Shown: positions 43,171 to 51,584 of the stretch, piece by piece | How positions within the stretch are numbered: position 1 is the first letter of the stretch | Layout of the letters: every line of letters starts with the position of its first letter | Assembly (NCBI GenBank): GCA_023393165.1 | Contig: JAEWMJ010000054.1 | Span: forward strand, 1-64,000 | DNA length: 64,000 nucleotides | Source: Bacillota bacterium | Lineage (GTDB): Bacteria > Bacillota > Clostridia > Christensenellales > Christensenellaceae | Direction of reading: 5' to 3' | Position numbers and translations under genes: made by a program | Notes under the pieces: generated by a model | Seen by the model: only the letters and a program-made list of their open reading frames with translations | Database searches by the model: none | What the model was told of the DNA's origin: nothing

Positions 43171-44766
43171 ATGCAGGAACTGGTCATAGCATACGACGTA
43201 GGAACGACGGGAATCAAAACGTGTTTGTTTGAAATATCCGGGTCCGTCAAGCTGGTCGCTTCGGCGATGCAGGGGTACAGCCTCTACGTATCTGAAGACG
43301 GCGGCAGCGAACAGGAGCCGGGGGATTGGTGGGACGCGATGTGCGCCACGACAAAGAAGGTGCTTTTTGAAAACGGCATATCGGCCGGTCAGATAAAAGG
43401 CATCTCTTTTTGTTCGCAGATGCAGGGACTGGTGCTTGTGGACCAGGAGGGCAAACCCATACGGCGCGCCATGAACTATATGGATAAGAGGGCGGGGATC
43501 GAGCTGAAAGAGGGCATGGCAAACGGCCTTCAGATTGCCGGAGCAAATGTCTTTAAACTTTTAAAATCGATCAGGATAACGGGGGCTGTGGCGGCCAGCG
43601 TGAAAGATCCGGTGTGGAAATATAAATGGGTTGAAAAGCACGAACCCGGAAATTTTAAAAAGATTTATAAATGGCTGGACGTCAAAGAATATCTGATATG
43701 CAGATGCACAGGGGAGTTTATCATGACGCCGGACAGCGCGTATGCCGCTCTTTTGTATGACACCCGGCCGGGCAGCGAGGGATTCAGCAGTGAGATTTGC
43801 AAAATGCTGGGCGTCCATATGGAGCATCTTCCAAGGATCGTACAGTGCAGCGAAGTTGTTGGCGGCGTTTTAAAGTCTGCGGCCGCCGAACTCGGACTGT
43901 GCGAGGGAACGCCGGTTTTCGGCGGGGGCGGAGACGCATCTCTGATCGGCATAGGAGCGGGCGCTCAGGACGAGGGCAGCACGCATATTTATTCGGGTAC
44001 GTCCGGCTGGGTATCCACTGTGGTAAAAAAACAGATGGTGGACGCCAAATATATGATTGCTGCAATCGTGGGAGCGGATCCCAAAACATTCAACTATTTT
44101 GCGGAACTTGAAACGGCCGGCAAATGCCTGGAATGGGTAAAGGAACACCTGGCGCTGGACGAAATCGACATTTACCTGGAAAAAAAGGATATATCGGGTT
44201 CCCAGGAATCCGTGTACAAAAGCCTCTACGACTATATGATGCACGCAATACGGAATGTTCCGGCGGGCAGCAGGGGTGTGATTTTTACTCCCTGGCTGCA
44301 TGGCAACCGCTGCCCGTTTGAAGACGCAAACGCACGGGGCATCTTTTTCAATATCAGCCTGGATACGGGCAAGACGGAACTCATACATGCGGTGCTGGAA
44401 GGCGTATGCTATCATTTGCGGTGGCAGCTTGAAGCGCAGGATAAAAAGATTCAAACATCCCGCGTCATACGGTTTGTGGGGGGAGGCGCGCTTGCTCCCC
44501 TTACGTGCCAGATATTATCCGATGTGCTTGGAAGGGAAATCGAGACGGTGGAAAGCCCCCAGAACGCCGGAGCGGTTGGCGCCGCGCTGCTTGCGGGTGT
44601 GGGCCTCGGAATGATAAGCAGCTTGTCCGATGCAAAACAATTTGTGCTGCCTTCAGCGCGTTTTACCCCGAATATGAAAAACAAAGCGGTGCATGACCGG
44701 AATTTCCGTGTTTTTAAAGCATTATACAAAAGAAACAGGAAAAACTTTGCCTCGCTGAACGGCTGA
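43171..44766 (+). CDS. FGGY-family carbohydrate kinase (xylulokinase-like)
   Basis: This 531-residue kinase has the FGGY_N phosphate-1 motif IAYDVGTTGIKTCLFEISG (about residues 5-23), SFCSQMQGLVLVDQEGKPIR (about 85-104), YMDKRAG and the FGGY_C motifs HIYSGTSGWVST, GRGVIFTPWLHGNRCP-like RGVIFTPWLHGNRCPFED and FVGGGALAPLTCQILSDVLGREI (about 432-454). It phosphorylates a ketose or polyol; XylB similarity is general and the substrate should be read with the divergent class II aldolase. Spacing of three bases to the TetR stop indicates one transcript. Confidence 0.92.
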   Translation: MQELVIAYDVGTTGIKTCLFEISGSVKLVASAMQGYSLYVSEDGGSEQEPGDWWDAMCATTKKVLFENGISAGQIKGISFCSQMQGLVLVDQEGKPIRRAMNYMDKRAGIELKEGMANGLQIAGANVFKLLKSIRITGAVAASVKDPVWKYKWVEKHEPGNFKKIYKWLDVKEYLICRCTGEFIMTPDSAYAALLYDTRPGSEGFSSEICKMLGVHMEHLPRIVQCSEVVGGVLKSAAAELGLCEGTPVFGGGGDASLIGIGAGAQDEGSTHIYSGTSGWVSTVVKKQMVDAKYMIAAIVGADPKTFNYFAELETAGKCLEWVKEHLALDEIDIYLEKKDISGSQESVYKSLYDYMMHAIRNVPAGSRGVIFTPWLHGNRCPFEDANARGIFFNISLDTGKTELIHAVLEGVCYHLRWQLEAQDKKIQTSRVIRFVGGGALAPLTCQILSDVLGREIETVESPQNAGAVGAALLAGVGLGMISSLSDAKQFVLPSARFTPNMKNKAVHDRNFRVFKALYKRNRKNFASLNG

Positions 44767-44792
44767 CTGGATCAGATTAGCGCATAACTCAG

Positions 44793-44822
44793 GTGGACTC
44801 CATTTCACTGGAGTCCGCTTTT
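44793..44822 (+). terminator. Terminator of the TetR-kinase unit
   Basis: GTGGACTCCA pairs with TGGAGTCCGC around a six-base loop, followed by TTTTTTA. Confidence 0.8.
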
Positions 44823-44898
44823 TTATTAGATGGACGGACGGATAACGCATTCCTCTTTACATGGCACCATGAGCCCCTTCCCGGCATATAGTAAATTT

Positions 44899-44916
44899 AT
44901 AGACTATGCGGTCTAT
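44899..44916. promoter_or_regulatory. Palindrome upstream of the encapsulin gene, possible operator
   Basis: ATAGAC-TATGCG-GTCTAT is a 6+6+6 inverted repeat about 25 bases before the encapsulin ATG, next to AT-rich TAGTAAATTTAT that could be a -10 region. A Rrf2/CymR-like sulfur regulator would be a reasonable candidate, but I see no direct match to a known site. Confidence 0.45.
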
Positions 44917-44941
44917 GAATTCGAGTAAAGAGGGTGCTTAA

Positions 44942-45925
44942 ATGAATGAAACGGAATATACCATGAAACGGGTAAGCCTCGATCCGGGTACGGCAAGGCG
45001 GCTGTCGAATACCACCAAATCCTTCCCTATGATGGAGAGCATCACGCCGCGGTGGTTTTTGAAACTGCTGCCGTGGGTACCGGTTGAAGCGGGCATTTAC
45101 CGCGTAAACTGCATAAAAAAAGCGTCGGAAGACGGACAGTTTAATGAATACGGAGAAAAACATATTCAATCCAATTTCAGGCAGATCAATGAAGATATGG
45201 TCTCGGAGACTTTTGCAGACTATGAAGAGATGCCCAGAGAGTACATGTTGAACCTAGTACAGACTATACTGCGGATGAACACCAATGTGACGGACATTTT
45301 CAACAATCCCATAGATCAAAAAAACGAACAATTACGGCTAACGGTTGAGGCCATGAAAGAACGGCAGGAATGGGAAATGATCAACGATCCCAAGTTCGGT
45401 CTTGTTTCATCGGTTGCGCCGCATATGAGAATGCGGCCCAGAAGCGGCTCGCCCTGCCCGGACGATCTGGATGAGCTGCTTGCCAGGGTATGGAAAAAGC
45501 CGGCATTTTTCCTTGCACATCCCAGGGCGATCGCGGCGTTTGGCAGAGAGTGCACAAGAAGAGGCGTACCTCCAGTGACGGTGCATCTTTTTGGATCGCC
45601 GTTCATAACATGGCGGGGTGTTCCGCTGGTGCCCTGCGATAAAATGCTGATCGGGAATCGCGCGAATTGCCACTCCGGCGGCGGAAAAACAAACATACTT
45701 CTAATGCGTGTAGGGGAAAAAGAGCAGGGCGTCGTCGGCCTGCATCAGCCCGGTATTCCGGATGAAACCGATATCCCAAGCCTATCCGTTAAACTTTGCG
45801 GTGTGGATAACAGAGGCATTGCCGCATATATCCTGAGCCTGTATTTCTCGATCGCCGTTCTGGCGGACGACTCCCTTGGTATGCTGGAAGATGTCGAGGT
45901 GGGAAATTATTATGATAACAAATAA
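44942..45925 (+). CDS. Family 2 (SrpI-type) encapsulin shell protein
   Basis: This 327-residue protein has the N-terminal signature of SrpI/family 2A encapsulins, HK97-fold shells distinct from classical family 1: SLDPGTARRLSNTTKSFPMM (about 12-31), ITPRWFLKLLPWVPVEAGIY (about 34-53) and RVNCIKK. The middle contains RMNTNVTDIFNNPIDQ and the late DKMLIGNRANCHSGGGKTNILLMRVGEKEQGVVGLHQPG. Known family 2A shells enclose a cysteine desulfurase; the next gene, overlapping by 14 bases, is exactly that. The ATG follows AGAGGGTGC. No cNMP-binding insertion (family 2B) is present. Confidence 0.92.
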   Translation: MNETEYTMKRVSLDPGTARRLSNTTKSFPMMESITPRWFLKLLPWVPVEAGIYRVNCIKKASEDGQFNEYGEKHIQSNFRQINEDMVSETFADYEEMPREYMLNLVQTILRMNTNVTDIFNNPIDQKNEQLRLTVEAMKERQEWEMINDPKFGLVSSVAPHMRMRPRSGSPCPDDLDELLARVWKKPAFFLAHPRAIAAFGRECTRRGVPPVTVHLFGSPFITWRGVPLVPCDKMLIGNRANCHSGGGKTNILLMRVGEKEQGVVGLHQPGIPDETDIPSLSVKLCGVDNRGIAAYILSLYFSIAVLADDSLGMLEDVEVGNYYDNK

Positions 45926-47402
45926 TAAGATGGGCAATCAAAGGGAGCGGCCGTCCGACCGGCTTCCTCCGGACATGGCCGGACAGATCCATTCCGCGGC
46001 GAACCGTATCTATCGCGGCGACGGAGTTCCCGGCATTCCGGCGGCTGATTTTTATACGCCTGGCGATATGCCCGGCAAAGCCGGGCGCAAAGAAGATATA
46101 GCGGATGACGCCTGGCCGCAGAGGCAAACGGACGCATACTATTTTATGGCGAACAACGTAAACAGCGCGTACGGAGGGTATCCCGCGCCCTACAATATTG
46201 CAGCCGTACGTTCGGATTTTCCGCTGCTGAAGCGGGAGGTAAACGGGCACCCCCTGATCTGGATGGATAACGCGGCCACCACGCAAAAGCCAAAATGTGT
46301 GATCGACGCTCTGAGCCGTTATTACAGCAATTATAATTCCAATATACACAGGGGCGCGCATGAACTCGCTCGGAAAGCGACGGATGCATACGAAGGCGCA
46401 CGGGAAAAGATAGGGAAATTCATCGGCGCTTCGTCAAGGGATGAAGTCGTTTTTGTACGGGGCACAACGGAAGCGATCAATCTGGCGGCAAACAGTTGGG
46501 GTCTGAAATACCTGCGGCCGGATGATGAGATCATCCTGACGGAGATGGAACATCATTCCAATATCGTGCCGTGGCAGATGCTTGCCCAAAAGACCGGAGC
46601 AATTATTAAAGTAGCCCCGGTAAACGACTGCGGCGAAATCATTCTCCGCGAATATGAGCGGCTGTTTACGCGCCGTACGCGCCTTGTTTCCGCTGCGCAT
46701 GTATCCAATGTTTTGGGAACGGTGAATCCTGTCCGGCAGCTTGCGGATATTGCCCATTGGTATGGCGCGCTGATACTGGTGGACGGGGCGCAGTCTGTGC
46801 CGCATATGCCCGTAAATGTCGGGGAAATGGGCGCCGATTTCTTTGCCTTTTCGGGGCATAAAATGTACGGCCCTACGGGCATAGGCGTTCTGTACGGAAG
46901 AAAAGAGCTTTTGAGCGATATGCCGCCGTACCAGGGCGGAGGGGGAATGATCGACAGCGTAAGCTTTGACAAAACGGTTTACAAAGGTTCTCCCGATAAG
47001 TTTGAGGCGGGTACGGCAAACATAGCGGACGCGGTCGGGCTGGGAGCGGCGGTCCGTTATCTTGAGAACATAGGACCGGAAAAGATCCGGCAGTATGAAT
47101 CTTTCCTGACGGAATATCTGATGCGGGAACTTCAAAAAATCCCGGGCTTGCGCCTGATCGGAACGGCGCGGGAAAAAACGAGCGTGGTTTCTTTTATTAT
47201 AGATGGCGTGAGTCCGGATATCATCGCGAAATATCTGGATCAGCACGGCATTGCGATACGCGCGGGACATCATTGCGCGCAGCCCGTACTTGCGCACTTT
47301 GGACTGGAAACCTCTGCGCGCGCATCCATCGGGATTTATAATACGGTGGAAGAGATGGATACGTTTGCGGCAATGCTGCGTGAATTGGTAATGAAGAATT
47401 GA
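45912..47402 (+). CDS. SufS-type cysteine desulfurase, probable encapsulin cargo
   Basis: The C-terminal 400 residues are a group II cysteine desulfurase: FPLLKREVNGHPLIWMDNAA (about 96-115), NIHRGAHELA, VFVRGTTEAINLAA, VDGAQSVPHMPV, the PLP Lys in FAFSGHKMYGPTGIGVLYG and the catalytic Cys in IRAGHHCAQPVLAHFG (about 456). The first about 90 residues are a polar, Pro/Gly/Asp-rich extension absent from SufS (RLPPDMAGQIHSAANRIYRG, PGIPAADFYTPGDMPGK, NSAYGGYPAP). In family 2A systems a disordered N-terminal domain directs loading into the shell, so I infer cargo. The start overlaps the shell gene; no SufBCDU genes are near. Confidence 0.92.
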   Translation: MITNNKMGNQRERPSDRLPPDMAGQIHSAANRIYRGDGVPGIPAADFYTPGDMPGKAGRKEDIADDAWPQRQTDAYYFMANNVNSAYGGYPAPYNIAAVRSDFPLLKREVNGHPLIWMDNAATTQKPKCVIDALSRYYSNYNSNIHRGAHELARKATDAYEGAREKIGKFIGASSRDEVVFVRGTTEAINLAANSWGLKYLRPDDEIILTEMEHHSNIVPWQMLAQKTGAIIKVAPVNDCGEIILREYERLFTRRTRLVSAAHVSNVLGTVNPVRQLADIAHWYGALILVDGAQSVPHMPVNVGEMGADFFAFSGHKMYGPTGIGVLYGRKELLSDMPPYQGGGGMIDSVSFDKTVYKGSPDKFEAGTANIADAVGLGAAVRYLENIGPEKIRQYESFLTEYLMRELQKIPGLRLIGTAREKTSVVSFIIDGVSPDIIAKYLDQHGIAIRAGHHCAQPVLAHFGLETSARASIGIYNTVEEMDTFAAMLRELVMKN

Positions 47403-47578
47403 TGCAAGACCGCTGACAGCAGAGCGGCAGGCCTTGAAAATTTGACAAACAGTTCGCCTTCACGTTTGACGGGGCTGTCCTTAAAATGGGCATCCCCTTT
47501 TTTACCGCCGTGCGCCCCCAACTTTTTCAGCCGTTTACCGGATATTGTAGGGGCGGCTTTTGATTCCGTCCCAAACGG

Positions 47579-47728
47579 TTATTTTTTCTTTTTCCGTTTT
47601 AAAAGCAAAATCGCGGCTATTACGCCGGCAGCTATGATAATCGTTCCTATGATAATTGGCCAATTGATAGAAGAAGCGACATATATAGCGGTAGGTCCGT
47701 CAGCTCCCCCGATAATTCCAACATTCAT
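47579..47728 (-). CDS. 49-residue GIIGGADGPT membrane peptide
   Basis: This small ORF reads MNVGIIGGADGPTAIYVASS, then a single helix (INWPIIIGTIIIAAGVIAAI) and a basic tail LLLKRKKKK. GIIGGADGPTxI is the signature found in the beta subunit of Na+-translocating decarboxylases (OadB/MmdB/GcdB), where it lines the Na+ path. Here it is isolated on a tiny one-helix protein; similar small proteins annotated as decarboxylase-related are known in Clostridia. The ATG follows AAAGGTGGTAAAAAAT. No decarboxylase gene is near. The rest of the gap 47403-47900 holds nothing I can name. Confidence 0.75.
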   Translation of the reverse strand: MNVGIIGGADGPTAIYVASSINWPIIIGTIIIAAGVIAAILLLKRKKKK

Positions 47729-47900
47729 TATTTTTTACCACCTTTGTAGAAATTTATTGTCAATAAGAGTATACTACATAAAAACAGAAAAACCAAAGTT
47801 CTTCTTATCTTAAAAGCAAGTTCATATTCGGTTCATAATACCGCGCTAGTATTTCCATGGATAAATAATTTGGAAAACGAATGAGAAGGGATAGAAAATA

Positions 47901-48314
47901 ATGAAGCAATGGTTCAGCAGATTGATGTACGGCAGGTATGGCGGCGACCAGTTCGGAAGGTTTCTTTCTGTAATCAGCCTGGCGCTTTTGGTAGCCGGGT
48001 TGATTGTTTCAAACGTATCCGGTATAATCGGTACGATTTTGACCGCTCTTGCAGTAGGGTGCCTGGTCTACAGTTATTCCCGCATTTTTTCCAGAAAGAC
48101 CAACGACAGGTATCAGGAAAACGTGAAATATCTTAATTTCAAGTATAAGATCAAAGAATGGTTCCGGCAGCGAAAAGACAGGTTCCGGCAGCGGAAAACA
48201 AGCCGTTTTTATAAATGCCCTTCTTGCAGCCAAACCGTACGCGTCCCGCGGGGCAAAGGAAAAATAAAAATAACCTGCCCGAAGTGCAAAAATACCTTTA
48301 TCAGGAATACATAA
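47901..48314 (+). CDS. Two-helix membrane protein with C-terminal zinc ribbon
   Basis: The 137-residue product has a short N-terminus (MKQWFSRLMYGRYGGDQFGRF), two membrane helices (about 22-38 and 42-60), a basic linker with repeated RQRK, and a zinc ribbon YKCPSCSQTVRVPRGKGKIKITCPKCKNTF (Cys at about 105, 108, 127, 130). The fold resembles small DUF-type proteins found upstream of DnaJ-like genes in Clostridia. It is the first gene of a three-gene unit; the next gene starts ten bases after it. Confidence 0.8.
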   Translation: MKQWFSRLMYGRYGGDQFGRFLSVISLALLVAGLIVSNVSGIIGTILTALAVGCLVYSYSRIFSRKTNDRYQENVKYLNFKYKIKEWFRQRKDRFRQRKTSRFYKCPSCSQTVRVPRGKGKIKITCPKCKNTFIRNT

Positions 48315-48323
48315 GGGAATTCT

Positions 48324-49160
48324 ATGTTTGGGTATGTGGTTGCAAACAGGGAGGAACTTGTTCCCCGGGATCTTCAAACCTACCAGGCCTGCTACTGCGG
48401 GCTTTGCAGGATGTTAAAAAAATACTATGGACAAGCCGGACGCATCACGCTGACGTATGATATGACTTTTTTAATATTGCTTCTGACTTCCCTGTACGAG
48501 CCCGAATGTACGGAAGGGAGCGGACGTTGCATCGTCCATCCTGTGCGGCCGCGCACGTTTTGGCAAAATAGGTTTACGCGCTATGCTGCGGATATGAATG
48601 TTGTGCTTGCGTACTACAATTGTATGGACGATTGGCAGGACGACCGCAATATCCTGAGCCTTTCGGAGGCCAAATTCCTTGAAAAAAAGGTCCGCATGCT
48701 GGAGAAGGAATATCCACGCCAGTGCGGCGCAATTGAGAGGGGTCTTTCGGAATTGTCCCAAATTGAAAAAGCGGCGGCGACGGGCCCGGACGCGGGAGCC
48801 AACTGCTTTGGTGATCTGATGGGGGAACTGTTTGTTTTTACGGAGGACAACTGGTCGGGCGCGCTCAGGCGCACAGGCGCCGCTCTGGGCAGATTCATAT
48901 ACATGATGGACGCCTGGACGGACGTAGAGGAAGATATCAAAAAAAACAGGTACAACCCCCTTCTTTCTATGTATGGGGATGCGGATTTTGAGGAACAATG
49001 CAAAGGCATACTTACGATGTATATAGGAGAATGCGCCGGGGAGTTTGAAAAACTGCCCCTGGTTCAGGATATTGAAATTCTAAGGAATATCCTGTATTCT
49101 GGCGTTTGGACAAAATACGCGATTACGCAGAAAAAAGCTGAACAGAGGAAAAAATCATGA
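48324..49160 (+). CDS. DUF5685-type protein with aspartate-rich motifs
   Basis: This 278-residue all-alpha protein begins MFGYVVANREELVPRDLQTY, then YCGLCRMLKKYYG with Cys residues at 23, 25 and 28. Two Asp-rich motifs follow: NCMDDWQDDRNIL (about 99-111) and MMDAWTDVEEDIKKNRYNPL (about 193-212), spaced about 95 residues apart as in trans-prenyl diphosphate or terpene synthases. I associate it with DUF5685, whose function is not known to me. Its start is ten bases after the zinc-ribbon gene and its stop overlaps the DnaJ gene by four bases. Confidence 0.75.
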   Translation: MFGYVVANREELVPRDLQTYQACYCGLCRMLKKYYGQAGRITLTYDMTFLILLLTSLYEPECTEGSGRCIVHPVRPRTFWQNRFTRYAADMNVVLAYYNCMDDWQDDRNILSLSEAKFLEKKVRMLEKEYPRQCGAIERGLSELSQIEKAAATGPDAGANCFGDLMGELFVFTEDNWSGALRRTGAALGRFIYMMDAWTDVEEDIKKNRYNPLLSMYGDADFEEQCKGILTMYIGECAGEFEKLPLVQDIEILRNILYSGVWTKYAITQKKAEQRKKS

Positions 49161-49822
49161 CAGATCCATATGCGGTGCTGGGCGTGCCTCGGAGCGCCTC
49201 GGACGACGAAGTGAAAAAAGCATACCGGGCGCTTGCAAAAAAATATCATCCTGATGCGAATCCGGGCGATAAATATGCGGAACAGAAGATGAAGGAGGCC
49301 AACGCCGCCTACGATGAGATTATAAACAGGAAAAACGGCAGCCAGTCGTACGGCTCTTCGTACGGTTCTTCGCGGCAGCAGGATCCCTATGGCGGAAACT
49401 ATGGCCCGTTTGGGGGCGGCTTTGACCCGTTCGGGTTTGGGACACAGGGAGGCTACGGCAGGCAGGAGTACCGGCAGAACGAATCGCCCTATATGCAGGC
49501 GGCTACAAATTATATCAACAACGGAAGATTTGCAGAGGCGCTGAATGTTCTTGGTAGCATCAGCGAGAGGACCGCCCGTTGGTACTATTTAAGTGCCGTG
49601 GCCAACGCGGGGCTGGGGAACCGGGCGCAGGCTCTGCAGCATGCGCGGCAGGCAGTATCTATGGACCCCGATAATTTTGAATACCGCAGTCTTTTAAAAC
49701 AGCTTGAGAACCCCGGCCAGTCGTACAGCGAATACGGCCAAAAATATAAATTGCCAAATATGTACGGGATCTATTGCCTGGGCCTTTGCCTGGCACAGCT
49801 TTTCTGCTATTTCTGCAGATAG
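49157..49822 (+). CDS. J-domain protein
   Basis: Residues 1-60 are a J domain with the HPD tripeptide (KKYHPDANPGDKYAEQKMKEANAAYDEI) that stimulates DnaK ATPase. A Gly/Tyr/Gln-rich segment (about 62-112) follows, then a TPR-like helical region (AATNYINNGRFAEALNVLG ... GLGNRAQALQHARQAVSMDPDN) and a hydrophobic Cys-rich end (YCLGLCLAQLFCYFCR) that may insert in the membrane. It lacks the zinc-finger and substrate domains of DnaJ. It is coupled by ATGA overlap to the DUF5685 gene and may be a chaperone for that unit. Confidence 0.88.
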   Translation: MTDPYAVLGVPRSASDDEVKKAYRALAKKYHPDANPGDKYAEQKMKEANAAYDEIINRKNGSQSYGSSYGSSRQQDPYGGNYGPFGGGFDPFGFGTQGGYGRQEYRQNESPYMQAATNYINNGRFAEALNVLGSISERTARWYYLSAVANAGLGNRAQALQHARQAVSMDPDNFEYRSLLKQLENPGQSYSEYGQKYKLPNMYGIYCLGLCLAQLFCYFCR

Positions 49823-49872
49823 CGCCTCCGGCAGAAAACCGTGTGATTAAATGATCTGGAAGGAATTCCTTT

Positions 49873-50547
49873 ATGGTGAATTTATTGGTTGTGGAAGATA
49901 ATGAAAGCTTAAGAAAGCTTATGTGCATTCATCTTGAGCGAGCAGGATACAAACCCTATGAGGCCGGCAACGGTATTGAAGCGCTGGAAATGCTGGAAGT
50001 ACAGCCAATCGATTTGATCATAGTTGATATTATGATGCCCCTTATGAACGGATATGAACTGACGGGAGAACTCAGGAATGCGGAATTTACGCTGCCTATC
50101 CTAATGGTTACCGCAAAGGATACGCTTGAAGATAAACGTGTCGGTTTTAAAAAGGGAGCGGACGATTATATGGTCAAGCCTATCGATATGGAAGAAATGC
50201 TGCTTCGCGTGGAAGCTTTGCTCAGGCGTTCCAATATTGCTGGCAGGAATACGCTTAAAATCGGCGACTGCGTGCTGGACCAGGAGACGCTTCTTGTTGC
50301 ATTTGGAGACAATACGACTGAACTTCGGCCCAAGGAATTTTCGCTCTTACACAAACTGCTTTCCTATCCTAACAAAATATTCACCCGCCAGAACCTGATG
50401 GACGATATTTGGGGGTACCAAAGCGAAGCGGACCCGCGTACGGTTGACGTGCATATCAAACGCCTGCGCGAAAAGCTTGCGGATGTTCCGGTGTTTGAGA
50501 TACAAACGGTACGGGGCCTGGGCTATAAGGCGGTGCTTAAGGTATGA
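49873..50547 (+). CDS. OmpR/PhoB-family response regulator
   Basis: This 224-residue regulator has a receiver domain (LLVVEDNESLRKL; phospho-acceptor Asp in LIIVDIMMPLMNGYEL, about 54; Thr in ILMVTAKD; Lys in YMVKP) and a C-terminal winged helix with ELRPKEFSLLHKLLSYPNKIFTRQNLMDDIWG and VDVHIKRLREKL ... IQTVRGLGYK. The ATG follows AAGGAATTCCTTT. It overlaps the kinase gene by four bases, so they form a cognate pair. Target genes are unknown. Confidence 0.95.
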   Translation: MVNLLVVEDNESLRKLMCIHLERAGYKPYEAGNGIEALEMLEVQPIDLIIVDIMMPLMNGYELTGELRNAEFTLPILMVTAKDTLEDKRVGFKKGADDYMVKPIDMEEMLLRVEALLRRSNIAGRNTLKIGDCVLDQETLLVAFGDNTTELRPKEFSLLHKLLSYPNKIFTRQNLMDDIWGYQSEADPRTVDVHIKRLREKLADVPVFEIQTVRGLGYKAVLKV

Positions 50548-51584
50548 AAAAGTTACGGTGGCGGTACGCAATTTTCTTGTATCTGATCATCATGTTCGCG
50601 ACGCTGCTCGCAATCTTTTTCTCCGGTTTGCTTAAGATTCTTATTTTCCCCGGTACAAAACTGGCGGATGCGATTTTGGTTGGCTTTGCGCTGAGGGAAG
50701 TCCTTTTGCCTATCATATTGCTTGGATTTACCGCCGCTTTTATCGGCGCGGCGACAAAAAGAATGGCTACGCCGATCATCAATATCACCAACGCGACAAA
50801 AAGAATAGCACAGGGCGACTTTGACGTGCGGATCACCGAAACGGCGACCTCGGATGAGATCGGGGAACTGCAGCGGAACTTTAACCGTATGGCAAAGGAA
50901 CTGAAAAGCAACGAATATCTGAAAAAAGATTTTGTATCCAACGTTTCTCATGAATTTAAAACGCCGCTTTCCGTGATCATAGGGTATGCAAAGCTTCTGG
51001 AAGAAGATAAAATCACAGACGCCGACAGAAAGGAATACGCCTCGCAGATCGTGCGGGAAAGCGAGAGACTTTCCAACTTAACGGCCAACATACTCCGTTT
51101 GTCCAAACTGGACAGCCAGGAAATCGGTGAAAAGCCCGTGCAATTTCTTCTGGACGAACAGATCAGGCAGTGCGTATTGCTGCTTGAACCAAAGTGGAGC
51201 AAAAAGCAGATAGAATTCAATATCGAGCTGCCTTCCATCTCGTTTGTGGGAAACGAGGAGCTGCTGTCGCAGGTCTGGATAAATCTGATTGAAAATGCGG
51301 TGAAGTTCACGCATGAAAAAGGGGAAATATCGGTAACCATGTATTTTGAGCGGGGCATGGCGGCCGTAGGGATAGCAGACAGCGGGATTGGCATGAACGA
51401 AGAGACCCGCAAGCGAATATTTGAGAGGTTTTACCAAGGCGATCCTTCCCATGCCAAGGAAGGCAACGGACTTGGATTATCCATCGTAAAACGCATTGTG
51501 GAACTGCACGGCGGGAAAATAGACGTGGAAAGCAGCCTTAATGCCGGAACAAAATTCACCGTGTGGCTGCCATTGAATAACTGA
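50544..51584 (+). CDS. Membrane sensor histidine kinase
   Basis: This 346-residue kinase has two helices (about 9-30 and 48-68) with only a short external loop, a HAMP domain (about 68-122), HisKA with the phospho-accepting His in FVSNVSHEFKTPLSVIIGYA (about 138) and HATPase_c with WINLIENAVKFT (N box), GIADSGIGMNEETRKRIFERFYQGD (G1/F boxes) and EGNGLGLSIVKRIVELHGG (G2). The small sensor part suggests an intramembrane or envelope-stress signal. It follows its response regulator. Confidence 0.94.
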   Translation: MKKLRWRYAIFLYLIIMFATLLAIFFSGLLKILIFPGTKLADAILVGFALREVLLPIILLGFTAAFIGAATKRMATPIINITNATKRIAQGDFDVRITETATSDEIGELQRNFNRMAKELKSNEYLKKDFVSNVSHEFKTPLSVIIGYAKLLEEDKITDADRKEYASQIVRESERLSNLTANILRLSKLDSQEIGEKPVQFLLDEQIRQCVLLLEPKWSKKQIEFNIELPSISFVGNEELLSQVWINLIENAVKFTHEKGEISVTMYFERGMAAVGIADSGIGMNEETRKRIFERFYQGDPSHAKEGNGLGLSIVKRIVELHGGKIDVESSLNAGTKFTVWLPLNN

